Origin: Flavobacteriales bacterium UBA6693
GTDB taxonomy: Bacteria; Bacteroidota; Bacteroidia; Flavobacteriales; Weeksellaceae
Reading direction: 5' to 3'
DNA length: 64,000 bases
Assembly: GCA_002454815.1 (NCBI GenBank)
Contig: DKJL01000010.1
Coordinates: 324,054-388,053 of the forward strand
The notes beneath the pieces are model-generated. The model was not told where the DNA came from. It saw only the letters and a program-made list of their open reading frames with translations, and searched no databases. Both the position numbers and the translations under genes were made by a program. Positions 1-7,464 of the stretch are shown here, one piece after another; within the stretch, counting starts at the first letter, position 1; each line of letters begins with the position of its first letter.

Positions 1-719
1 GCCATTGCGTCGGAATGTAAAAGATAATTCTTGATGCTTTCGCTGCTGTCCAACTGCATCACAACAGAAATGTCTTGTAGCTGGACGCCGGAATTTTTCA
101 ACTCACTTTCAATAAATTCCTGCGTACCGGAGCCGGGCTCGCGCATGATGAAATCTACTTTATAAAGATCTTTTAAACCAAATTGTTTGCACAGCTGCGC
201 ATGAGTTGTTTTGGCTACCAGCACAATTTCATCCCGGCCAAAGTTAGAGTAATCAAAAAGTGAAGAGCGGGATTCTCCTTCAATAATTCCCAAGTCTATC
301 TGTCCGTTTTTCAGTAATTTGGTGATTTTTTCCGTGTTGCCCGTCATCAGTTCAATCCTGATATCCGGATGGGAAGCGTGGAATTTTGCTAAGATTTCCG
401 GCAGTACGTATTGCGCAATGGTGGTGCTTGCCCCGAGTTTTAACTGACCTTTTTCCTGCCCATTCATCTTGAAAAGGTCAAATTCTAAATCCCGCTGTAA
501 AAGGCGCATTTTTTCCGCATATTTTACCAGTCTTTCGCCGCTACCCGTCAACTGAATAGTAGTTCCGTTGCGGTGAAATAACTTGGTATGCAACTGATTT
601 TCAAGCTCTTTGATGTGTTTCGTTACCGCGGGCTGCGATACATTAAGCTCCTCGGCGGCCTTGGTAAAACTGAGCCGGCGGGCCACAGTATGGAAAACTT
701 TCAGGCGATAATCAAACAT
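1..719 (-). CDS. LysR-family transcriptional regulator (3' end cut by window edge)
   Basis: I translated this from the complement; the gene starts at an ATG at 717-719 and runs off the left edge, so about 239 residues are visible. Residues 1-60 form the LysR winged helix-turn-helix (FTKAAEELNVSQPAVTKHI), followed by the linker helix and most of the periplasmic-binding-like effector domain (KLGASTTIAQYVLPEIL, then FIMREPGSGT). The effector-domain wording resembles the CysL/YeiE branch of LysR proteins, which act on sulfur or anion metabolism; this subgroup is a weak inference. LysR proteins are cytoplasmic tetrameric DNA-binding regulators that usually control a neighbouring, often divergent gene. 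Here the upstream neighbour (DUF2945) is on the same strand 32 bp away, so the target may lie outside the window. Confidence 0.9.
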   Translation of the reverse strand, partial: MFDYRLKVFHTVARRLSFTKAAEELNVSQPAVTKHIKELENQLHTKLFHRNGTTIQLTGSGERLVKYAEKMRLLQRDLEFDLFKMNGQEKGQLKLGASTTIAQYVLPEILAKFHASHPDIRIELMTGNTEKITKLLKNGQIDLGIIEGESRSSLFDYSNFGRDEIVLVAKTTHAQLCKQFGLKDLYKVDFIMREPGSGTQEFIESELKNSGVQLQDISVVMQLDSSESIKNYLLHSDAM

Positions 720-751
720 TTTTTACTTTTATTTAAATAAATGCTCCATCA

Positions 752-961
752 TCATTCTTTCGTCAGTGCAGATCCTTTGTGTGCAGCAATATGATCGGTT
801 TTGCTACTCTTGATTTCGTATTGCGGCTCATCTCTGCTCGCCCGGTGCGTGTGGCCTTTATAGTCGAAATCTGCTTCATGAATTTTGATGATCGTACCGG
901 AAACGCGTCCGGCTTCTGAATTCCAACTTACTTTATCACCTTTCTTAAATTTCTTTTCCAT
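752..961 (-). CDS. DUF2945 (hypervirulence-associated TUDOR-like) small protein
   Basis: This 69-residue protein matches the DUF2945 family: a short basic start (MEKKFKKGDKVSWNSEAG), a central GTIIKIH strand and the Asp-Glu-Pro-Gln-Tyr-Glu-Ile-Lys-Ser strand followed by TDHIAAHKG. The family is a small SH3/TUDOR-like beta barrel of unknown role, widespread in soil and plant-associated bacteria. There is no signal peptide, so it should be cytoplasmic. It lies between DUF488 and the LysR gene on the same strand with 26 and 32 bp spacings, which suggests co-transcription. Confidence 0.8.
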   Translation of the reverse strand: MEKKFKKGDKVSWNSEAGRVSGTIIKIHEADFDYKGHTHRASRDEPQYEIKSSKTDHIAAHKGSALTKE

Positions 962-987
962 CGCTGATCTTTTTTAATATTTAAATT

Positions 988-1518
988 TTATTCCGAATAA
1001 AAAACCTGATCGCCCACCACTTTCGCGGGCGAAGTGTACGGATGTTCCTGCGCTTTTCCTTGGGCCATAATATGCAAAACTTCCCAGCCTTTTGCTTTAA
1101 AATAATCTGCCACCATGGAGCGGTGACAGCGCCACCAGACAGCTTCCGAGCACATCATTGCTGTTGGCTTTTCTCGGGCCATAGCGGCTAATTTTTCCGC
1201 GCCGGCCGCAAACTCAGGCGTTTCCATATAATCTGCATAGGCTTGAAAAGATTTATTTCGCCAAACCGTATTGGTCGATTTTGTGGCACCTTTTCTACGC
1301 CCGCCCAGAGCTTCCAGATATTTATATTCAATTCCGTTTTCCAGAAGTGAAGTTGCCAGCGCATCCTGATCGAACTGCGGAAACTTGCGTGAGCCGGGCA
1401 TCTTGCGGACGTCTGCGAGAATTTTAATATTGAAGGAAAACAATAATTCCAGGAATTCTTCTAAACTCCGGGTGGAATGTCCGATGGTATAAAGGGTAGG
1501 TCTGTTTTCTGAAATCAT
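988..1518 (-). CDS. DUF488 family protein
   Basis: A full-length DUF488 protein of 176 residues. The N-terminal YTIGHSTRSLEEF, the ADVRKMPGSRKFPQF segment and the late CSEAVWWRCHRSMVADYF motif are the conserved marks of the family. Its biochemical role is not established; the conserved Cys-Ser-Glu and Arg-Cys-His-Arg residues suggest a nucleic-acid or metal-linked enzyme, which is inference. It is cytoplasmic, with no membrane segment. It lies 115 bp upstream of the transketolase terminator and begins the minus-strand run DUF488-DUF2945-LysR. Confidence 0.88.
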   Translation of the reverse strand: MISENRPTLYTIGHSTRSLEEFLELLFSFNIKILADVRKMPGSRKFPQFDQDALATSLLENGIEYKYLEALGGRRKGATKSTNTVWRNKSFQAYADYMETPEFAAGAEKLAAMAREKPTAMMCSEAVWWRCHRSMVADYFKAKGWEVLHIMAQGKAQEHPYTSPAKVVGDQVFYSE

Positions 1519-1581
1519 GGGTTTGCAGACGTTAATTGTGACATCGGATTTACATCAAATACAGTTCCGCTTCATTTACAG

Positions 1582-1613
1582 CAAAAAAAATCCGCCCAAA
1601 TAGTCGGCGGATT
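1582..1613 (-). terminator. Rho-independent terminator of the transketolase genes
   Basis: Read on the minus strand, AATCCGCC (1613-1606) pairs with GGCGGATT (1596-1589), followed by a run of T at 1588-1582. It lies 20 bp past the stop codon of the transketolase C-terminal subunit. Confidence 0.85.
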
Positions 1614-1633
1614 ATAAATTAAGTGGAAGGAAA

Positions 1634-2581
1634 TTATCTTTCCATGACTCTCTTCACTGCTTTTTGCACAGCGTCGGAATCGATCTCATATTTTTTCATT
1701 AATTCTGCGGGCGTTGCCGATTCTCCAAAAGTATCATTCACGGCAACATATTCCTGAACAGTCGGACGCGTGCGCGACAGGAAGCCGGCTACAGATTCGC
1801 CCAAACCACCAAGGTAATTGTGCTCTTCTGCCGTAACGATGCGTCCGGTTTTTTCCACGGATTTCAAAATAATTTCCTCGTCCAGCGGCTTGATTGTATG
1901 AATATTGATTACTTCACAGGAGATCCCTTCTTTTTCCAGCGCTTCCGCAGCTACGAGAGCTTCCCAGACGAGGTGTCCTGTGGCAACAATAGTGACGTCA
2001 GTACCTTCCTGTAGCAGAACACCTTTACCAATTTCAAATGGCATATCTTCCGGTATAAATACCGGTACAACCGGACGTCCGAAGCGCAAGTAAACCGGGC
2101 CTTCGAAATCTGCAATGGCAAGCGTCGCTGCTTTGGTCTGGTTATAATCACACGTGTTGATGACGGTCATTCCCGGCAACATTTTCATCATGCCGATGTC
2201 TTCCAAAACCTGGTGTGTAGCACCGTCTTCGCCCAAAGTTAAACCGGCGTGCGACGCACAGATTTTTACATTTTTGTTGGAGTAGGCGATAGACTGGCGG
2301 ATCTGGTCGTAGACGCGGGAGGTAGAGAAATTAGCAAAGGTTCCGGTAAAGGGAATTTTGCCGTTAATCGTCAATCCCGCCGCAATGCCCATCATATTGG
2401 CTTCAGCGATGCCGATCTGGTAAAAGCGTTCCGGTGCTTTCTCGATGAATTTTTCCATTTTCAGCGAGCCGATGAGGTCTGCACAGAGCGCAACCACGTT
2501 GGGATTCTTATCAGCAAGTTCGGCCAGGCCAGCGCCAAAACCGCTGCGGGTATCTTTTTTATCTAATATCGGATATTTCAT
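1634..2581 (-). CDS. Transketolase, C-terminal subunit
   Basis: 315 residues holding the pyrimidine-binding and C-terminal domains of a split transketolase, which moves two-carbon ketol units between sugar phosphates in the non-oxidative pentose phosphate pathway. Visible marks are the catalytic-glutamate segment FYQIGIAEANMMGIAAGLT near residue 55, GLTLGEDGATHQVLEDI and the C-terminal HTIKPLD and EEHNYLGGLG stretches. The N-terminal subunit is 35 bp upstream on the same strand, so the two should form a heterodimeric or heterotetrameric enzyme. A DXS or E1-beta identity is unlikely given the partner. Confidence 0.93.
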   Translation of the reverse strand: MKYPILDKKDTRSGFGAGLAELADKNPNVVALCADLIGSLKMEKFIEKAPERFYQIGIAEANMMGIAAGLTINGKIPFTGTFANFSTSRVYDQIRQSIAYSNKNVKICASHAGLTLGEDGATHQVLEDIGMMKMLPGMTVINTCDYNQTKAATLAIADFEGPVYLRFGRPVVPVFIPEDMPFEIGKGVLLQEGTDVTIVATGHLVWEALVAAEALEKEGISCEVINIHTIKPLDEEIILKSVEKTGRIVTAEEHNYLGGLGESVAGFLSRTRPTVQEYVAVNDTFGESATPAELMKKYEIDSDAVQKAVKRVMER

Positions 2582-2616
2582 TTTTCTTTTTTTACTTAGG
2601 TTGGTAGGACGCTGAA

Positions 2617-3468
2617 TTAATAATCTTCCGGAGCTTCCAGATAAAGTTGTTTAAACGCGGTTTCCAGTTGCTCGTCGTTCGGAGCTTTTCCATGCCAAGC
2701 GTGTGTGCCGGTCATATAATCGACGCCGAAACCCATCTCGGTATTGAGAATGATAACGACGGGTTTTCCTTGTCCGGTTTCCGATTTTGCTTTTTCCAGG
2801 ACGGCAATTACTGCTTCCAGATCATTGCCATTTTTTTCGTTCAGCACTTTCCAGCCAAAAGCCTCAAGTTTTGCATGCAGATCGCCGAGAGTCAGCACAT
2901 CGTCTGTATCTCCGTCGATCTGTCGTCCGTTATAATCAATGGTTGCAATAAGGTTGTCTACATTATTGCCGGCAGCGTACATCAGAGCTTCCCAGATCTG
3001 GCCTTCCTGCAATTCTCCGTCGCCGTGGAGCGTATAAACAAGAGCTTCGTCTCCATCCAGCTTTTTGCCGAGTGCAGCACCAATCGCTACGGACAATCCC
3101 TGTCCTAAAGATCCTGAAGCAACGCGCACGCCGGGCAAACCATCGTGTGTTGTGGGATGGCCTTGTAAACGGGTGTTCAGTTTTCGGAAAGTAGCAAGTT
3201 CTGCCACGGGAAAGAAGCCGAAGCGGGCCAGTGTCGCATAGAATACAGGAGAAATGTGACCGTTGGACAAAAAGAAAAGATCCTCATTGCGGCCTTCCAT
3301 GGTGAAAGGGAATTTGTAATTCATCACCCGGCCGTAAAGCGCAGCAAAATATTCCGTGCAGCCCAGACTTCCGCCCGGATGCCCCGAGTTTACGGCATGT
3401 ACCATACGCAGGATGTCCCTGCGGATTTGTGTACTGAGAGATTTCAGCTCTTCGATTGATTTGTTCAT
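2617..3468 (-). CDS. Transketolase, N-terminal (TPP-binding) subunit
   Basis: 283 residues with the thiamine-diphosphate domain: SGHPGGSLG near residue 30, then HGDGELQEGQIWEA and a DYNGRQIDG segment completing the Mg-TPP site. It partners the C-terminal subunit directly downstream. I place the start at the ATG at 3466-3468 (MNKSIEELKSL). An upstream in-frame ATG at 3513 would add 15 residues, but a TAAATTTG promoter element lies between the two (3493-3500, minus), so the longer form would start upstream of the transcript. Confidence 0.92.
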   Translation of the reverse strand: MNKSIEELKSLSTQIRRDILRMVHAVNSGHPGGSLGCTEYFAALYGRVMNYKFPFTMEGRNEDLFFLSNGHISPVFYATLARFGFFPVAELATFRKLNTRLQGHPTTHDGLPGVRVASGSLGQGLSVAIGAALGKKLDGDEALVYTLHGDGELQEGQIWEALMYAAGNNVDNLIATIDYNGRQIDGDTDDVLTLGDLHAKLEAFGWKVLNEKNGNDLEAVIAVLEKAKSETGQGKPVVIILNTEMGFGVDYMTGTHAWHGKAPNDEQLETAFKQLYLEAPEDY

Positions 3469-3492
3469 TTTTACGATAGATTTATTTAGCGG

Positions 3493-3500
3493 CAAATTTA
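3493..3500 (-). promoter_or_regulatory. Bacteroidota -7 element upstream of transketolase
   Basis: TAAATTTG on the minus strand, a match to TAnnTTTG, 25 bp upstream of the ATG at 3468. No TTTG was found at the expected -33 spacing. Confidence 0.55.
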
Positions 3501-3669
3501 CAAATTTTTGCATGGTTACAGGAACGTGGCAGTGTCAGCTCAACAGTAAAATCAACTCATAAGATTGGGCCTGAAGTCAGCAATTTTTTTTATTTCAAAG
3601 GTGACATATGATGAGAACAGAACTTTTCCATGCTTCGTTTAAAAAATGTAACTGAAAAAGTGGAGGTTT

Positions 3670-5106
3670 TTATTTTTTTCTAATTAACCAAAGGCCCACA
3701 AAGGTCAGCAAGCCATTAATGATCAACAGTTCCAGACCGATTTTAAAATCGCCAAAAATATGTTCCTGGTATTTATCAATTAAAAAAGAAATTGCCGGCG
3801 CCGCTACACAAACATATGGCACCAGACGGTCCTGCACCTTGAATTTCGTGAAGATTCCAAAGGCAAACAATCCCAGCAGCGGTCCGTAGGTGAAGCCGGC
3901 CATTTTCAGAATTAAGCCGATCATTGAATTGTCGTTGATTAATTTAAAGATAATCACCATCACCAGAAAAGCTGCTGCAACGACCAAGTGTACTCTCTTG
4001 CGAAACTGTTCCTTTTTCTTCGGGCTGATTGTCCGCTCTTTCAGTCCGAAAACGTCGATACAAAGCGAGGACGTCAGCGCCGTCATAGCGCCGTCGGCAC
4101 TGGGGAATAGTGCGGAAATCAACGCAATAATAAATATAATGGAAATAATAGGTGGCATATGATTCAGCGCAATATCGGGGAAAAGCTGGTCGCCGGAAGT
4201 GGCAACGTGCTCGGTATTGCCGTACAGGTGCAGAAGCCCACCCATGAACAGGAATAACGAAATTACTACTACAAGAATAAATCCGAGCGTTACCATATTC
4301 TTCTGCGAATCCTTTAGTTTTGTAACAGACAGCGACTTCTGCATCATTTCCTGGTCGATTCCTGTCATCGTTATGGTGATAAAAGCACCCGCCAAAATTT
4401 GTTTAAAGAAGAAAGCTTTGCTGTTGCTGTCGGTATTAAATACTTCCGTGTAACCCAAGCGATTCATTTCAGAAATACTTTCGAAGAAGTTGAGATTCAG
4501 GTGATTCATCATGTAAACCGAGCAGATAATCAGACCCAGCAACATGCATGTTGTCTGCAGTGTATCGGTCCAGACAATCGTTTTCACACCACCTTCATAC
4601 GTGTACAGAATTATCATAATCAGGATGACCAGCGTTGTTACAATAAACGGCACGCCCAAGCTGTCCAGAATTGCCAGTTGCAGAATATTAACCACCAGAT
4701 AAAGACGCGCTGTGGCCCCCACCAGTCGCGAAACAATAAAAATCCAGGCACCCGATTTATAGGAAAGTTGGCCCATCCGGTGTTGCAGATAGCCGTAGAT
4801 GGAAGTAAGTTTCAGACGGTAATACAGTGGCAGCAATACGTAGGCAATCACAACATATCCAATGAGGTAGCCGATTGTAATCTGCAGATAATGAAACTGA
4901 TCCGCGCCCACCGCACCCGGAACCGACACGAACGTAACACCGGAAAGTGAGGTGCCGATCATCCCGAACGCTACCAGCATCCAGTTGCTTTTGCGGTTGC
5001 CGATAAAAAAACTGTCGTTGTCGCTGCCTTTTCCGGTCCGGTAGGCGACCCAGAGTAACAATCCGAAATAAGCGAGAATAATCAGCAGCAAAACGATGGG
5101 ATTCAT
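3670..5106 (-). CDS. Sodium:solute symporter (SSS family)
   Basis: 478 residues, almost wholly hydrophobic, with about 13 predicted membrane helices. Family marks are the first helix and loop with GNRKSNWMLVAFGMIGTSLSG, the helix with LLPLYYRLKLTSIYGYLQHRMG, and PSADGAMTALTSSLCIDVF late in the protein. It is expected to take up a small organic solute with sodium across the inner membrane; the substrate cannot be read from the sequence. It forms a single-gene unit with a TATATTTG element 18 bp before the start. A structured GC-rich repeat lies directly upstream of that promoter. Confidence 0.9.
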   Translation of the reverse strand: MNPIVLLLIILAYFGLLLWVAYRTGKGSDNDSFFIGNRKSNWMLVAFGMIGTSLSGVTFVSVPGAVGADQFHYLQITIGYLIGYVVIAYVLLPLYYRLKLTSIYGYLQHRMGQLSYKSGAWIFIVSRLVGATARLYLVVNILQLAILDSLGVPFIVTTLVILIMIILYTYEGGVKTIVWTDTLQTTCMLLGLIICSVYMMNHLNLNFFESISEMNRLGYTEVFNTDSNSKAFFFKQILAGAFITITMTGIDQEMMQKSLSVTKLKDSQKNMVTLGFILVVVISLFLFMGGLLHLYGNTEHVATSGDQLFPDIALNHMPPIISIIFIIALISALFPSADGAMTALTSSLCIDVFGLKERTISPKKKEQFRKRVHLVVAAAFLVMVIIFKLINDNSMIGLILKMAGFTYGPLLGLFAFGIFTKFKVQDRLVPYVCVAAPAISFLIDKYQEHIFGDFKIGLELLIINGLLTFVGLWLIRKK

Positions 5107-5123
5107 TTATCAAAAAATTTCCA

Positions 5124-5131
5124 CAAATATA
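5124..5131 (-). promoter_or_regulatory. -7 element for the SSS symporter
   Basis: TATATTTG on the minus strand, 18 bp before the symporter ATG. No matching -33 TTTG was seen; the upstream DNA is the GC-rich repeat. Confidence 0.5.
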
Positions 5132-5148
5132 GTTTTTTCGCTGAGACT

Positions 5149-5292
5149 TTGGGCGCCTTTATCCGCCCTCCGTTCCCGCTTCCGCCGCGGCGGAGAGCTC
5201 CACTCAGGTCGGGGCGCAGGGCCGGCATTACAAAGGCTTCCGGCCCGAAAAACTGCGTCGGGGTTTTACCGCAGTTTGGGGTATATTGTTTT
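5149..5292. repeat. GC-rich dispersed repeat, copy 1, with three successive stem-loops
   Basis: The first 73 bp (5149-5221) match 18157-18237 almost base for base outside a central hairpin. The outer arms GCGCC (5153-5157) and GGCGC (5213-5217) can pair, and the central palindrome TCCGCCGCGGCGGA is at 5181-5194. This copy continues into a second perfect stem, GGGCCGG (5219-5225) with CCGGCCC (5240-5246), and a third, AACTGCG (5251-5257) with CGCAGTT (5270-5276), then a T run at 5289-5296. The base composition is far more GC-rich than its surroundings. It reads as a structured intergenic repeat rather than a gene. Confidence 0.8.
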
Positions 5293-5315
5293 TTTTAATA
5301 ATCCAAGTAATAGGT

Positions 5316-5345
5316 AATAAAAATCTCTCCGCGGCGGGAGAGATT
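5316..5345 (-). terminator. Terminator of the GNAT gene
   Basis: On the minus strand AATCTCTCC (5345-5337) pairs perfectly with GGAGAGATT (5330-5322), followed by TTTT. It is 8 bp past the stop of the acetyltransferase gene. Confidence 0.85.
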
Positions 5346-5352
5346 CAATAAT

Positions 5353-5625
5353 TTATTTCAGTATATCCTGAAATTCAGGAGTCTTGCTGATAATATTACG
5401 TGCGTAGGAGCAGGTAGGCTCTATTTTATAATTTTCTTTTTCAGCGTATTCTACACCGGCTCTTACCAGCTGTTTTCCAAGTCCCTGCCCGCTGTATTTT
5501 TCGTCTACCTCGGTGTGCGTGATTTCCATGACGTCACCGTTGTTCATATGGAATTGCATCGTTCCTGCTTTTGCCCCGTCCTGATAGACATCGAAGCTGT
5601 TTTCTGTTCTTTTTACTTCTGCCAT
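5353..5625 (-). CDS. Small GNAT-type N-acetyltransferase (YjdJ/NATD1-like)
   Basis: At 90 residues this is the short GCN5-related acetyltransferase form (Acetyltransf_CG). It shows EITHTEVDEKYSGQGLGKQLV, which carries the acetyl-CoA-binding Q-x-x-G-x-G/A-type loop, and the late PTCSYARNIISKTPEF motif with the conserved Cys and Tyr. The family acetylates an unknown small amine or protein; the substrate is not predictable. It is cytoplasmic and monocistronic, with its own terminator. The 284 bp upstream (5626-5909) holds no gene that I can support. Confidence 0.88.
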   Translation of the reverse strand: MAEVKRTENSFDVYQDGAKAGTMQFHMNNGDVMEITHTEVDEKYSGQGLGKQLVRAGVEYAEKENYKIEPTCSYARNIISKTPEFQDILK

Positions 5626-5909
5626 TTTTTGTTGTTTATTGTTTTTGTTAATATTAATTTTTTTATTTTTTGGCTTACCTCATTTCCCTTACGCAAATGT
5701 TTAAAACCGCGGAAAAATTTCCTGCTGTATTCTTTTTTAAGTTGAGATATACCGTCTGACTCAGCAACAAAATTCTCTCCGCAATTTTTTTTAGGACACA
5801 TTCATTCTTTTATTTCGCTAATTTTCGTAATCTTTAAACGAGTCGCGCTGAGATTGTTGCTTAAATAAAAGGTGTTCAAGCTTGTTTCTATTTTTGGTAA
5901 TGCAGCATG

Positions 5910-7307
5910 CTAGACCTGCGATTTCATGTTGTCGCCATCGCGTTCGTGCAAACGGCGAAAGACAATTCCGGACAAAATAGTGAGCGCACCCACTACAAAA
6001 AACGTGTATCGAAAAGCCTCATGCGTGTCTGCTCCCAATGATTGCGTATTGCCCTCGAAAAGTTTCAGCGCGATGAGCCCAAATGCAATACCAAAACCCA
6101 CCGCGAGTTGCTGATTGACCGCCAGCAAGGAATTTCCGCTGCTGGTGTGCTTTTCGCGGAGATCCGCTATTGCAATCGTGTTCATCGACGTAAACTGGAT
6201 AGAATTGAAAAAACCCAGAATCGCGATGATTGGAATGAACCAATAAATCGATGATTCGATTCCCGGAATGCCAAGACAGGCGATCAATAATCCGATGATA
6301 AAGGTATTGGTCATCAATGTTTTACGGTAACCAAAATAATTTAAAATTCCGATTACGGTTGATTTTCCCAGCATTGCCGTTAAAGCCATCGGTGCCACGA
6401 TCCAGCCGGAAACTACAGCAGATTCTCCATACGCCACCTGAATCATTAATGGCAGCAATAACGGAATTGAGCTGATGCCAAGTCGCGTAGCGAGATTTCC
6501 GATAATGCCGACACGAAAAGTCCTCACCTGAAAAAGATTGAGCGGAAAGATAGGATTGGTCGTCTTCCGGGCATGTTTATAATAAAAATAAATCATGAGA
6601 AAACCGAGTATAAAAACCAGCAGAATAATAGAGGTGTGCGGCGTATTGCCGAACAGTTCCAGCGAAATCGACAGTAGCAGCGACGCGGAAGCAAAGATTA
6701 AAAATCCTTTTAAATCAAAAGTAATTTGCTCTGATTTAAAATCGGGCATATATTTCACGCTCATGATAATTCCCAAAACGCCAAACGGAATATTGATGAG
6801 AAAAATCCAGTGCCAGGATAGATAATCAACCATATACCCACCGACCAGCGGACCTAGAATTGGACCAATCAGCGCCGGCACAATGGCATAATTCATTGCT
6901 TTCACCAAGGCGTTTTTTTCAAAAGTTTTAATCAAAGCAAGGCGCCCGACCGGCGTCATCAGACTTCCGCCTACGCCCTGCACTACCCGCGAAAGTACCA
7001 ACTGCATTAAGTTTTGAGACATCGCGCAGAATAACGAGCCTAAAATAAAAATCACCAAAGACAAAATAAAAATTTTCTTGGTACCGAATTTATCCGCCAG
7101 AAAGCCGCTTACCGGCATAAATAAGGCCAGGGTAAGCACGTAGCTGATAATGGCATTCTGCATGTTGAGAGGTGATTCATTTAAATCCTTCGCTATGGAA
7201 GGCAGCGAAGTATTCAAAATCGTAGAGTCCAGCATCTGCATAAAAATGGAAGTCGCAAGGATCAGCGGCAGATATTTTTTTACAGAAGGCGGTTGGTTTA
7301 TCATCAT
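5910..7307 (-). CDS. MFS multidrug exporter, DHA2 (EmrB/MdtD-like) family
   Basis: 465 residues with about 14 membrane helices. The first helix carries MQMLDSTILNTSLPSIAKDL, the DHA2 motif D1 region, and the loop 2-3 motif A is seen as GFLADKFGTKKIF. VQGVGGSLMTPVGRLALIKTF and IGPILGPLVGGYMVDYLSWHWIF match antiporter motifs B and C. It should export cationic or amphipathic compounds across the inner membrane with proton exchange. The start is one of two adjacent ATGs (7307 or 7304). It stands alone, with no membrane-fusion or TolC-like partner next to it, so it probably works without a tripartite complex. Confidence 0.9.
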   Translation of the reverse strand: MMINQPPSVKKYLPLILATSIFMQMLDSTILNTSLPSIAKDLNESPLNMQNAIISYVLTLALFMPVSGFLADKFGTKKIFILSLVIFILGSLFCAMSQNLMQLVLSRVVQGVGGSLMTPVGRLALIKTFEKNALVKAMNYAIVPALIGPILGPLVGGYMVDYLSWHWIFLINIPFGVLGIIMSVKYMPDFKSEQITFDLKGFLIFASASLLLSISLELFGNTPHTSIILLVFILGFLMIYFYYKHARKTTNPIFPLNLFQVRTFRVGIIGNLATRLGISSIPLLLPLMIQVAYGESAVVSGWIVAPMALTAMLGKSTVIGILNYFGYRKTLMTNTFIIGLLIACLGIPGIESSIYWFIPIIAILGFFNSIQFTSMNTIAIADLREKHTSSGNSLLAVNQQLAVGFGIAFGLIALKLFEGNTQSLGADTHEAFRYTFFVVGALTILSGIVFRRLHERDGDNMKSQV

Positions 7308-7392
7308 GCAGAAAATTTTTTACCGTTGACCACAGCAAAGGTGCTGCCATGCTGACTGTCAATACCAGTGAAGCAATCATCATTTGTTTGAA

Positions 7393-7430
7393 ACAAAAAA
7401 AATTCCGCCACAGAAACGCGGCAGAATTTT
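7393..7430 (-). terminator. Terminator of asnB
   Basis: On the minus strand AAATTCTGCCGCG and TGGCGGAATTTT form a stem with one G-T pair around the loop at 7411-7417, followed by a T run at 7400-7393. It is about 35 bp past the asnB stop. Confidence 0.8.
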
Positions 7431-7464
7431 ATCATCTTTAATCGTTGAAAAAATCGACGGTCCC

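Noticed and set aside
5096..5317. 73-codon plus-strand open frame across the GC-rich repeat
   Set aside because: It follows the repeat and its stems and has no family resemblance; the frame is explained by GC-rich repeat DNA.
5613..5801. 62-codon minus-strand open frame upstream of the GNAT gene
   Set aside because: It overlaps the GNAT start by 13 bp, lacks a promoter and any recognisable domain, and is lysine-rich as expected from AT-rich DNA.
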